This document shows positions 33,109 to 45,326 of a stretch of 64,000 nt of DNA, piece by piece. Under the pieces are notes generated by a model that worked only from the letters and a program-made list of their open reading frames with translations, ran no database searches and was not told the origin of the DNA. The stretch spans positions 667,819-731,818 of the forward strand of contig NW_006920881.1 of the NCBI RefSeq assembly GCF_000417875.1, read 5' to 3'. Source of the DNA: Pseudozyma flocculosa PF-1 (taxonomy: Eukaryota > Basidiomycota > Ustilaginomycetes > Ustilaginales > Ustilaginaceae). A program made the translations under genes and the position numbers. The first letter of the stretch is position 1. Each line of letters opens with the position of its first letter.

Positions 33109-33695
33109 CTTGACTGGCGGTGGGCCGAGGTGGTTCCGGTGGCGGTCAGGTTGAAGCGGATCGAGGCACGAAGCAGGCAGGTCGATGTCGTCGGCTGCGA
33201 GCTACGACATCTTCCTTGCTGGGTCCAAGCTCACCCTCGACTCCGGCTGAAAATGGCCCTTTCTCGCTTCTCTCGCACGACAAGAGCCACAGGGCGACCG
33301 CCAGAGGCTGTTGCTTCTCCACCTTGAATGCCACGCAGGCCGGCCTGCCACGCACGCACCTCCGCTCTGGCCCTAGGAGGGCAGCCCAGCGCGGGCGAGC
33401 CCCAACCCTGGCCCAGCCGAGGCGACAGACGAAGAAAAGAAGGCGCGTCGACGGGGTTGGGCGCAGGGACAGCCGGGCAGGCAGGCCGTCAGGCAGGCAG
33501 GGCGCAAGCGGCAGGCAGGCGGGCCAGCAGGCGAGGCGCAAGCAAGCAAACGTACAGGTGGCTCGCTGGCTGGCCTGAGCCCACCTGCCGTCGCCCGCCC
33601 CCTTTCCAGCCAGCCCGCCAGCCGGCCAGCCGCCAGCGAAAACCCCAACTCCCGCCAGCAAAGAGCCAGGCCAGGGGCACCCACAGCAGCCCAAA

Positions 33696-33937
<242 letters not shown>

Positions 33938-34312
33938 GTGGCACCGAGAACAACCCAACCCAACGCAGCCAACCGGCCGCTCGTCTCCACCGCTCGACCC
34001 TGGAACCACCTTCCACCCACCCCACGCTCACTACAGGTCCTCGCCCCTCTCGTCCATCCTTGGTCCCTCTTTTTCTTCTGCGCTTTCGATCGCCACACTT
34101 CAGCAACCGCACCGCACCATCCTGCCCTCGACGACCGACCGGCCACCGTGTTTACGACATCTGCAGCGCCTCGTCCGACGCACGCTCACAGACACAACTG
34201 CTAGACGGCCCTGTTCGCCCCCCTGACCAGCTTTCGCACTGCGACGCATCAGCTTCTGCTAGAGCTCTAACTGCTTCGCTCGCCTCGCCGCTTCCCCGAT
34301 ACTCACCCACGC

Positions 34313-35732
34313 ATGTGGCGCACCAAGTCAAACGTCAGCCACGTCTCCAAGGCCAGCAAAAAGGAAATGGCCGCCAACCACGCAGCAACCGCCTCGCTCA
34401 GCGGGAGGCCCGGAAACCTCGATCCGGGTCAGCAGCACGTCCTCGCAAAGTTCCTGCAAAACGTGCGTGTCCCAGAGCGCGACGCTGGGGTGCCGACCGC
34501 GTCGTTTCTGCCGCGTCCGGCTCGCTGACCGTCCCTGTCTCCCGCTCTTTCTCGCCCATCCTCTTTCGTCGCCGGCCCGCAGATCCAAGAAAAGGGTATC
34601 TACAACCCCGAGCGGCATGATGAGGCCTGCCGTGAGTGTCTACTGCTCGTCGAGATGAGCCAGACCTGCCCATCGTGGCGCCTTGTCGGGACCGCCTGAA
34701 CTGACGCTGCTCCTTGGCCCTGCCGCCCGCGCGCCTCTGCGCCCTTGTGTCCCCCGCAGTCTGCCGGTTCCTGCGGGCACGGAAGTGGGACCTGCCTGCC
34801 GCCGAGCTCATGTTTACCGAGGCGGAGAAGTGGAGGACCGAGTTTGGCGTCGAGAAGCTCTACCACGAGTTCGAGTACCCCGAGAAGGAAAAGGTGGACC
34901 AGTACTACCCGCAGTACTATCACAAGACCGACAAGGACGGCCGCCCCGTCTACATCGAGATGCTCGGCAAGCTCGACCTCAAGGCGCTGTACCAGGTGTG
35001 AGTGTCGCGCGTCGAGCCCGGCGATGTCGACCGCGGTGGCGGAGACTCTATGCGGCTGCTCGATCGGCAGGCTGACCCGCTGCGGCCCTACTTTAACCCC
35101 CTCCCGTCCCTCCCGTCCCTCCCCGGCCCGACAGGACGACGGCCGAGCGCCAGATCCAGAAGCTCGTCGTCGAGTATGAAAAGTTCCAGCGCGAGCGACT
35201 GCCCGTGTGCAGCGCCGAGCGCGGCGAGCTGGTCGAGACGTCGTGCACCATCATGGACCTCAAGGGCGTCGGCATCTCGCAGTTCTGGAAGGTGTCGACG
35301 TACGTCCAGCAGGCGTCCAACATCGGACAGCACTACTACCCGGAGACGATGGGCAAGTTCTACATCATCAACGCGCCCTACATCTTTACCACGGTGTGGT
35401 CGGTCATCAAGGGCTGGCTGGACCCGGTGACGGTGGAAAAGATCAAGATCCTGGGCAGCGGGTACAAGGCCGAGCTCTGCCAGCAGATTCCCGAGGACAA
35501 CCTGCCAGAGGCGCTCGGCGGCAAGTGCAACTGCCCCGGCGGCTGCTCGCTCAGCGACGCCGGCCCCTGGAACACCGAAGAGGGCCGCCAGATTATCGCA
35601 AAGGTGCGCGACGAGGAAAAGCAGAAGCGCGCCAAGCACGAAAAGGAGGCAAGCACCGCCGCCCCCGCCGCCCCGGCCCCCGCGCCGGCCTCGAACGGAC
35701 AGGCCGAGACGATCCCGCCGCCCACATCGTAG
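34313..35732 (+). CDS. SEC14: Sec14-like phosphatidylinositol/phosphatidylcholine transfer protein
   Basis: 344 residues, four exons: 34313-34462, 34583-34631, 34760-34997 and 35135-35732. Phases and consensus sites agree; the exon 3 donor is GTGAGT at 34998, giving ALYQVTTAERQ. The N-terminal helical region contains CRFLRARKWD (CRAL-TRIO N part). The lipid-binding domain includes DGRPVYIEMLGKLDL, IMDLKGVGISQFWKV, YYPETMGKFYIINAPYIFTT and ILGSGYKAEL, the usual Sec14 order. After the domain comes GGKCNCPGGCSLSDAGPW, also family-typical, then an Ala/Pro-rich tail. It likely acts at the Golgi in lipid exchange and PI4P supply. Orthology with yeast SEC14 rather than a paralogue is probable, not proven. 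Confidence 0.92.
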
Positions 35733-35958
35733 AGGTGCCCACCCTCCCAGAGGCGAGGCGAGGCGAGGCGAGGGGGCCCCCCGTCCCCCCGCCCGCATCG
35801 CATCGTGGCCGCTCTCTGCGCCTGTCCTATCCCACCCCCCCACCTCTGTAACCCCCTCTCTACACGATCCGACCCACGCGTCCCGGCCCGTTTCCATTCC
35901 CCCCCTAGAAAGACTCTTTCCTGTCACCATCACCGTGTCGTGCAGGCAGGTCGTCCCA

Positions 35959-35992
<34 letters not shown>

Positions 35993-36010
35993 TTCGTCGT
36001 CGTCGTCGTC
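35959..36010. repeat. GTC trinucleotide microsatellite
   Basis: About 17 units with one interruption (TCTTCG). It lies in non-coding sequence. Confidence 0.95.
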
Positions 36011-36324
36011 CATCTGTGTACATACATCAGGCTCTCGTGTCATCCATCGCCGTCCGTCATCCTCTTGCGCGTGTCGGCCCGACTGGACAGGACCTGGCTC
36101 CCGCTCGGCACACCCCATGCTGACCGATCTGGCCGATCTGACCCGACCCGACCCGCCGTGCCAGGACGCGTCGTCTTGTTGCTTTTCCCCTCGTCGCATA
36201 CCCTCGATCCTAGCTCCATCCCCTGCGCTCCCTTCCTCTCCACCACCGCTCATCGACACCCACCACACCCGTACCGCCATCGTCCGTAGCAAAATGCAAT
36301 CCCCTGCCAGCAACAACAACCGCC

Positions 36325-36330
36325 AAAAAA
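36325..36330 (-). terminator. RNA polymerase III terminator of tRNA-Asn
   Basis: Six T on the minus strand, four bases after the mature 3' end of the tRNA, as expected for Pol III termination. Confidence 0.85.
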
Positions 36331-36334
36331 GCAA

Positions 36335-36440
36335 CGACCATGGACGGGCTCGAACCGTCGACCTTGACATGAACGAACTTTCAGCGGTTCGAGCCGAAGT
36401 CCTAACAGTGTCACGCTCTGACCAACTGAGCTACACAGCC
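36335..36440 (-). tRNA. tRNA-Asn(GTT) with 32-nt intron
   Basis: All arms can be drawn. The D stem is GCTC/GAGC. The anticodon stem is TGACA/TGTCA, with mature loop CTGTTAA, and the anticodon GTT maps to 36404-36406. The T arm is GACGG-TTCGAGC-CCGTC. The acceptor stem pairs over seven positions, three of them G-U. The intron (36371-36402) begins one base after the anticodon, the canonical site. Internal boxes A and B are intact. A T6 terminator follows. Confidence 0.9.
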
Positions 36441-39400
36441 GCTTGATGTCACCCCGCCAAACTTTATGCAATATGAATGCTATACAACGATTTGGGGCTT
36501 CCGAAGCCCCCGGCAAACGGTTTAGATGCCCTCGCTGGCCGAGCAAGCGCACGCCCTCAACCTAGCTGGACATCGTCAGCCAGGAGATGACCAGCATTAC
36601 GTTTGACTCGGCGACGACCGTACTCTGGTAGAGCGTCGCGGGCTGCAAGACGCAACGTTGGAGCTTGGCGAGGGTTCCACATCTGCCTACAAAAAGGCGC
36701 TTCGAGAAAAAGACCAAGGAAAAAGCATGACGAAAAGCCGAGATACCCAGCAGCTCACGCCGTGTCAAGACGGCCACGACCGAGGGTGTGGGACGCTACC
36801 TCTTGACTCTGATTATGCCCGCTCCGCATGACACACGACGTCCGATGGGCTCCCTGACATGTACATACACCGGTCTTCGTATACGACTTCAGGAACCGAG
36901 CTGGCTCATACAGTGAGATAGGAAGAAGGCGGAACCCCGAGCGTCGTATGGCAGCCGGGTGGCCGCTGCATGTCCAGAGCGGGAGCGGGACCCACCCAAA
37001 ACGAAGCTGAGCCGACGAGAGGCGGGTGCAGAGGAAGGTATGTACAAGCAGGCAGACCGGCAGACGGGCAGGCAAGCAAGGTGCGCGTGGCTGCTGCCGA
37101 TGTACGAAAACGCAGGCAGGCGGGCGAATGCACGCAGAGTCGCTGCAGACGGGAACGGGCAAAGGTGCGCGCCAGACTACTGGCATCTCTCTCTGCGACT
37201 GTTGGGCAGACATATCATACGAGAAGCAAGCAGCAAGCGGCTGCCGACGACGAGGAGCGCCTCTGACGGTCCAGATTCCGGTTCCATACATATGTACGGC
37301 GCCCCGTATGCCCGACAGCATGCGGCTATCAGCGTCTCGGGCGCACCGAGTCGTGGGACCGCTTCATCCTGTTTCTCCGCGCGGCTGAAGGTGCTTGCGG
37401 TCGAGGCCTTTGCAGACTCAGACGGTCATCCGTACCGTTACCGCATCTTGGGTAACCCCATCTCTGCTCGCGGAGCAGTCCAGGGCAAGAGATCGTTGCG
37501 CGGAGTGGATGCGCGCTGTGCTGCTGCTGGATGCCACGCCGCAGGCCCGAGACAGCACCTGGCTCCTTTTGGTGGTAGCGGCCGTGCGGGCCAGAACGCG
37601 CATCCGGTGGGTGTCAAAGCGAGACCAACACCTGGACCAACACACTGGACCGTCGGATCCAGCAAGGGCGCGCGGAGCCGGCGCGTTGGCACAGCAAGCA
37701 GCGCACTGCACCTTGCTCGACCGGCATGGGTACAACGAGCATCCGGCTGGGCTCCTCATCGGTCGACATGTTGGCGCCTTGACCGACGAGGCCAAGGCTA
37801 GATGGCTGACCTCCGCTGTTCCCGACATGGCCCGAGATGGGCCCAGGCATCCCCGCACCTCCAACCTCCGTTGGCAGCAGCAGTCCGACGCTCAGCCTGC
37901 CGGTTACTTCTCGTGCGTTTTGCCGCTCGCTCGCTCGTCGACCTGGCTCCTTGCCGTAAGTGCGTGCGCTCTGCAAGCAAGATCGAGCTTGCTCGCCGGG
38001 GTTAGGCAGAGCTCAGCAGCAGCTAGGCCTTCCTCTGCTGCTCGCTCGTGCATCCCCGTGCTCGTACCCGTACGGTTGCGCCGGCGTGTCCTTGGACCTG
38101 GCTGTGATGAAGCCTTTCGGCGGGCTTGGCGACGACTCCTTTTGGTCTGCTCTCATCCGCGCGCGGCCGTGCGCGGCATGCGGTGCCTTCGGGGCCCGCT
38201 ATCAACCGGCCGTTCCGTCGGCATCCTGGGAAGGGCGAGAGGGCGGTCCACGGTCAAACAGCGTCGACGCGATCATCGCCGTAGCCCAAGGCAGAGGAGG
38301 GTGAGCAACAAATACACGGCCGTCGACTGGCTACGAGGTGGTGGTCAGAAGGCAGGGGGCGGGTGAGCCGGCAGCGTGCTCGCGGGCCAAGCCAGGTCCA
38401 GGCCAGGCGGATGATCGCGAGGGCAAAAAGGGATCTGCAGTCCATCATGAATCGATTCGAGCCGGGTGTGATCTTCTGACAGCAGCAGCCGAAAGCCAGC
38501 TGCGCTAGCGGACTGCGGCCTGCCCTCGCCTCACTACCGCCTGCCAGACCGGCCACACTTACCGGCCTCTGCCTGCCACGATGAGATCACGCCTGCCGGC
38601 ACTCAGCCGGCCCGCTAGCCAACAGACCTGTCTCACTTCTCTGAGATCACACTCCCCCGGCGTCCGGCCAACGTACCTACGTCCGCCTGCCCGACTGCCT
38701 GCCTGACTGCCCGCCCCCCTCGCTCCGAAAACCTCGACGGCTCGACCCGACTGTATGGCCCTTATGGGCTGCGCAGGGCCAGCCTCCCTGAGACGCAGAC
38801 GCTGTGAGCGATGCTCCGGCCAAGCCTACTAGAGTAGTACAGGTAGCCTGCTCTGCACACGGACGACGACGACGACGTTCGACTGCGCTGTCCTCGGATC
38901 GATGGGAAACAAACTCGCCTCTGCGGGCCATGACTTCTTGACACCTCGGCTCCACGGGGCTGGCCGGCCTCGACGTCGCCGCGCCAGCTGCCGTAGCCTG
39001 CGAGCGAGTTGGCGGCGTCAGGCATCTTCCATCACGTCCCCGGCCCTCTTCCCGTCCAGCTCCCATACGCCCGAGACGCAGAGGCTATGCAGCAGTGCGC
39101 ACGGTGATAATCTATATGTGCTCAGCCCGACGCCGACAACAGCGGCGAGCGGGACTTCCGAGCCACGCTCGCTCGCCTTCGGGAAACCCAACGCGCAGCA
39201 GCGAACACGGCAGCATCACACCGCACCGCACCGCATCGCATCACGCCGCATCGCGACCGCATCACACCGCAGCTGTGTTGTCGTAGCGACACGAGCGCGC
39301 TCCGTCGGCCACTCGGGCCTCGAGCCGCTTCATATCATACGTGCCGATATACATATGTGCTGCACGTTCCAGCTGTAGCTGTAGCGCAGACAGCCAGTAC

Positions 39401-42400
39401 TCCTGTGTTCCGTACTAAGTACAGCACAGCACTCGGCCGCCTGCGGTCCAAGAGCTCCTTACTGTGCGCGATGCTTTGAATGGACCCTTTGTCCACTTGA
39501 TTGCCGAAAGTGCAGCGAAGCGGATGCCCGGCGCTGCGGGCCCAGGTCGATGCGCTGCTATGCAGACTCTCGCCACAGGGCAAGAATGGGAAAGCCCAGG
39601 TCAATCATCACACAAAGAGTCACATACCGGTACAGCTGCGGGCCGCACGGCCCCGCCGACCACTGTTCACGGCAGGGTCCAGCATCGAAAGCAACAGCGT
39701 GCAGCGTTACATACGGAGCGAGGGCGATGTACATACAAGCAAGCAAGGCGGGAAGCCTCGAAACGCGCCTTCGGCAGCCGAGACGAGAAGAAGCTGCTAG
39801 GGCGGCCTGCCTCTGCTTCGATGGAAGGGGCTCGCTCGTCGAGGCAGGCAGGCGTACGCATGCCCCAGCTTTTGCGCCGGACCAAAAGCCGTACGTCGGC
39901 GTGACCGCCCTCCGCTGTCCGTCACGTTCTTGTTATGGGGGAGATTGACTGACTGAGCGGGTGAGGGCGAAAGGTGGCGTCGAGTGGATGCGCCTTCAGC
40001 TTGACAGCGGCGGCGTCGGAAGCATGTGGGCCGGCAAGACATCCAGGGTGACGGGCGCTGGGCGCTGGGATGTTTGCCTCGCCCGGCCCATGAACACCTC
40101 GTCGGCCGTACCTTGGGTTCAATCCCCACCGCCTCGGCCGCCCTTTTGATGCGACGTCCTGTCACGGCGCCGCCGCAAACGCGTTGGACCCTGTCCGACT
40201 ACGGCAGGCTAGGTACGTACCCAGCGAGACAACGCCGAGAGCGGGAGGCGAGGAAGAGGCAAGCCAGGCCTGCAATCGATGCAGCCAGAGAGTGCGTGCC
40301 TGTCGAGCTTCGTGTGTTTGCTGGCCTTGCTCTTCCTCCCTGCTGCCGCTGGTCAGCCTCCGTGTAGGCGATAGAGGTGGTGTGGGGATCACTTCCCAGC
40401 CCAGTGGATCGGCCCGTCATACGTCTCTCTCTCGGGGCGAGACGTTCGAGCCCTGCAGCGCTAGCCTGCCTGCTGTCGGTCAGCTGCGGTGCACGGAGAC
40501 AGGCAAGCTAGAGTAGGTTGTACATACAGCGGCAGACCAGGCAACAGCCTAGCTCGCTCTGGCAGAAAGACACACAAGCCGAGGCTGGCCTGCTGGCCCG
40601 CGCGGGGACGGCGGTCAATTGCAGCCTCGTGGCCCGTCCGGACGCTCGCACTAGACCGCTTAGCGTCGTGCTACCTGTCGCTTGCGCTGCTATGGAGCGA
40701 CGCTTGGGGGCGCGGGCTGTGCTCACAGAGGCTGGGCCGAGCAAGCATGCGCGCAAGCAGAGACAGGGTAGAGAAAAAGAGCCAAGCAAGCAAGCAGCGC
40801 GCAGGCAAGCAAGCCAGGACCCTTTTTGCGAGCCGCTGCGAATCTCGAAACGTGAATCGCTGACAACCGCCCATGCGCTCGCTCGCTCGTGGAGGGGCGC
40901 CGCTCGTCGAGCCGAAGGGCCTCATGTAGGCATGGCGCGATCTCCGCCTGTGCCTCGATGCCCGACCAGGTCCACACGAGCGGGCAACGCGCGAGCGCTC
41001 GCATGCTAGCGGCACATACGCTAGTACAGCGGCAGCGGACCCTAGCCTCTCCGTTCTCTTAGCATGCTTGCCGGCACCGCTCTGGCAGCAGCTTCCTACG
41101 GGCGAAGAGACGGGATGGCGCTCGGCTGTCCTCGCACTTTTCGAGACAGAGGTGCTTTGCTCTACCTTGCGGGCTCGGGATCGACAAACGAGGCCCGGAA
41201 AGGCGTTTCTGATTGCCATCGCTTGACGGCCCGGCTTCGCCCAGGAAGCGCCCTGCTCGCAAGCGATGCAATATCGCCGCGCAACGAGGACGGCATGATC
41301 GACGGAAGGTATGTTGGTGTGTGTGTGTGTGTCTGATGGGTAAGATCCGGAACCCAACGATGACGAGGCAGCTCGTTTCCTGATCTGGTGGAGGCAGGGC
41401 TCAAGGCAAGGAGCGATCCTGGTAGCGATGATGATCGAGGCGAGACGATGCGAAACGAGCGGTACGCACGCACGCACGCACGCACGCACGTACGCACGCA
41501 CGCACACCTCGAGAGCGCAGATAGAATAGGCAGGCGGTGGTGGTTTCGAAAGACGCGTCCATGATGCTGCGGCGCAGCAGTGTTGGTCTCGCTTGCACGG
41601 GCGGCACAGGCAGGAGGGAGCCCAGCGTCCTGCCCGAGCACCACACATCACTCTTGCTCTGTACCGCCCGTGCACCGTGGATGGCATGTAAGAAAGCACT
41701 TACGGTGACAGACGAGGGCGCGGCCAAACAATCCGTTATTGCCTTTGATGCCTTCTTGCCTTGCTCTGTCAGAGCGCACAGGCTGGCAGGATGTGTAGGC
41801 TGGGCGCCGAGGCGCTGGTGAAATGGGCGATGATGTATGTCTGTGTGCGTGTGTGCATGTACCTAGGTCCTCGGCGCCGGGTCTGTTTGTTGGTTTTCAT
41901 GCTGCTTGCCGCGGCGGTTTATGGGAGAGCACGGGCAAAAGAGCCTGCTGCTTGCTTGCTTGGCTCTGGTCTGCCTGCCGTCGCCGCTGCTTGGGCGGCC
42001 GAGTGTGGTTCCTTGGTGTGTGAACTCCTTGCTTGCTTTGTCCGCCCTGACGAGGGTCGTCGGGCGGCGGCGGCAACAAAGACATCGACCGCCCCAACTT
42101 GGCCCTCATGACAAGCTAGCAGCCAAGAAGCCGCCGCGCTCCGACCTGAGACTCATTACTGCTTGGCCTGGCAGGCCTGCCTGCCGTACGTACGCCTGTG
42201 TACCAGACGTACGTACAGCTGCACGACACACCCTTGGCCACCCGGGACCGCGCGTGTCGGACACTCACACGACCGAACGGGTAGGCACCAAGGGATCGCC
42301 ACAGCCCCTGCCCGACGTGGGCTACGATGGCGTAGCGGACGGCTGGGCGGTAGGTACGTTGCCCTCCCGCCTTCGCCTCCGCACGCAACTCGGCCCAAGC

Positions 42401-45326
42401 CCGACGATTGCGGAGCGCGCCAAGTCGGTTCCCAGGCAATCTATCTGTGTCGGGTTCCACGGCCAAGGCGCCATGGACGGCAGAACTTGGGAGCAACCTA
42501 GCGCTTGGTCATTTCGGGACCCTTTGTCCGCCGACTCACTCTCGCCACACGAGCCAAGGGTGGTACCTAACTTAGGCAGAGGCTAGGTTCCCAGCTGGAG
42601 CCCGCCGGGCGGGCGAGCGGGTCTGTCCGCTCTCTCTTCCCAGCGGAAGGATATACCGGTACGGCACCTGTGCTGCTCGATCATCGCACGGCACGCAAAG
42701 CAAGGGGGCAACGCAGCAGCGGCGGACGGTCATCAGGAGCGAGCGGGCGGACGGGCAGGCGGAAGGCGAAACATGTGGCAAAGCCGGACGCCGAACGGGC
42801 GAGGACCGCGGGGGGAATCCGCAACAAGACGCAGCCAGAAGCAAGGCAGTCGGCCCTGGCTTGCTACAGTACCGAGAGAGGGCTGGCTGGTTGGTGACTT
42901 TCGGGCCAGAGAATCGAGGCGGTGCGGTAGGGTGTGCGTCGGCTGCCGCCCTTCCTGTCCCCACGATCAGAGTGCTCTCTTAGACGGGCCCTTCTTTGAG
43001 CTACCGTACCCGGACGTCGACCATCGCCGTGTGCAGACAGCATCCTGGTTCCATAGGCCACCTGCCACTCTTACACACCTGACTGACACTACTCTAAGAC
43101 TGCCTCCGGCCCAACACTCTAGCTGTTCGCTCTCTGCCCCGCTTCTGAGCGCCTCTACGAGCAATCCTCAGCCGTTGCGCCGGAAGTACATAAAGGCCTA
43201 GACTGCTTTGGACCAGGACAGCGGCTCGAGCTACCCTACAGAGCGTCCTTCGTCCCCGCTCCCTTTGCCCCCTCGCCGTCCTCGCCGACTACTAGCTGCG
43301 ACTTGCTCGCCCGTCTGCGCTCCGGCCTGCAGCGCCTTCGCTCCGTCACGACCCGCCGAGTGCAACGAAGTCCAGCCTGGCCTCGCCCGTCTCGCCACCC
43401 GCCAACCGCCAACCGCCGCCGCCGTCGCACGGCGCTCATTCGACCGGATCCGCTCGACCCCCGACCCAGCTCGAGACGCCGCCTGCCTACCTGCTGCCGC
43501 ACGGCTCGGCTGCTCCTAGGCTCTTGCTTTTGTTCCCTTGCGTCCGCTTGCTTCCTGCCCTGCCTGCTTTCTTCTTGCCTGCCTTCCGGCGCAACGGACA
43601 GCACGCACACACGCACGCACGCACGCTTGCAAGGCCCTTTGCATGAAAGTGTCACATTCGGGCTTGACCTCACCTCTATCTCTCCATCTTCGATTCGACT
43701 CGACTCGATCCCGGCCTTGTCGCCACTCTGGCCAGTCCAGGCCCGCCCCGCCTCATCCGCCTGCCTGTCCAACTCGCTCGGCCGGTCTCGCCGCTCGACT
43801 CGGTCAGAGGACGGTCTAGCCCACCCCTTCCAAGCCTCTTCTACATACATATACTCAACCACCCATACCTACCTTGTGCTTGGTTGCTCTTTCACGCCAT
43901 CCCATCGTTCTCCTCTGCATGCACCCTGTCGCCGCCGCCGCCAACCGCCGCCGAAGCCGCCGACGCTCTCCTCTCTGACATCACTTCCGTCACAACCAAG
44001 AATAATTAATCACGCCGCGGCCGTGCGCCCGCCTGGCAGACCACCTGCGCCCCCTCGCTACATCACAGCGCCGGCTGCACCTCTGCCCGACGACGACCGC
44101 GCTTCCTCCGCTACAGCACCACTACTGCCCACTGCTTTTGTACAACAGCCGCACAGCACGCGGCTGCCGCTTGCACCTCGATCTATTGCTCGCCGTCGTG
44201 CAGAACACCCACCTGCATTCGGCATTCAGCCAGCTACGCTCTAATCTAGGACGGGATCTCATCAGGAAGAAGCGAAGAAGCTAAGAAGAAAGCAAGGGAA
44301 GGGATAAAATTACAGGTGCATCGCCCTACCCACCGCACTGGCCATCCCTGCCGACAGAGGAGGGTGAAAGGGGAGACCAACACATCCACCTTCCAGCAGG
44401 CCAGAGCAACAACGAGAAAAACACCGCGAGGCAGGGCCACCGAGCATCTTGCTTCCTGCTCCTCATCCTCGTCCTCCCACCGATCCACGTACAACGTAAC
44501 GCTGCCTTGACCAGCCCCGCGGGCCGCCAGTCACACGAGCTTACACTCGGTCACCTGCATCGCCCCGCCACGGCCTTCATCTTCCTAGCTTGCCCGCACC
44601 TGTTCATTTGGCGCTCCTCCACGCAGCCCCAGCCTACCACTACCACTACCCCTACTACTGCCTTCCCGACTTCGTCCAGCGCCTCGGGCGTCCGGCGTGC
44701 GCAGGCAACCTCGGGCCCAAAGCCGCGCCTTGCTGGTTCAATCCGAGCTTCGCTGCCCCTGGCTGCCCGATCTCGGCGGCTTCCGCTCCGCTCCGCCCCG
44801 TTGCGCTCCGCCCCGACACCGTCTCAGCACCTTCACATCGGACCGCTCCGGACGCAGCCTGCCTACAGCTCCAGCACGCACAGCGGCCTGGCACCGGCCT
44901 TTCTAACGAAGTCACGACCGCAACCACGACGACCCGCGCCACTCCTTGCAAAAAAGGGTGACCTAGACGAAACAGCCCACACGCTCGCGCCTGTGCCGAT
45001 CTCCGTGGACCAGCATCGAGCCTAATCGACCCGTCCACTCGTCAGCCGTCACACTCGCAAGCATCACCTTGGGCCCCCCAACCTTACCGGGCCTTCAACC
45101 TTGCTTTTCCCCTCTCCTTCTCGACGAGCAGACGAGCGCGAGCGCAGCCGAGATCGGCCCTTATAAGTCTCGTACCAGGCCAGGCGACGTTACGCCGTCT
45201 CCTTCTTCCCTCGCAAGTCCCTTTGTGCCATCATCTTCCTCAAGTCCACCTCGTTCCTGGAAACCCGGAGGCCTTCTCGGGCCCTGAACCCTGCCTCGCA
45301 TCAGCCCCAACGACGACCGAGCCGGC
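36441..45326. other. 8.9 kb region without a supported gene
   Basis: Many short frames exist on both strands, but none shows a signal peptide, domain or convincing length. The sequence contains repeated TGTACATAC motifs, CAAGCAAGC and GCTCGCTCG runs, ACGC microsatellites and GTAC-rich palindromes. From about 43.2 kb it becomes CT-rich, like the long leader of the gene at 45327. It could be a non-coding RNA locus, relic of mobile DNA or extended regulatory DNA; I cannot decide. Confidence 0.55.
41461..41510. repeat. ACGC tetranucleotide microsatellite
   Basis: About eleven units with one GTACG interruption. It explains the repeated RACV seen in frame translation of this area. Confidence 0.9.

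Larger units (their letters stand above)
35733..36334. other. 3' flank of the Sec14-like gene
   Basis: Likely 3' UTR and spacer. It contains a GAGGC run near 35753-35772, a GTC trinucleotide array and TGTACATAC at 36017. No supported gene. Confidence 0.5.

Noticed and set aside
40080..40145. tRNA-like segment with GGTTCAATCCC
   Set aside because: A B-box-like sequence is present but I could not draw D and anticodon arms or a paired acceptor stem.
41461..41510. CRISPR-like or coding repeat
   Set aside because: It is a simple ACGC microsatellite in a eukaryotic sequence, without spacers.
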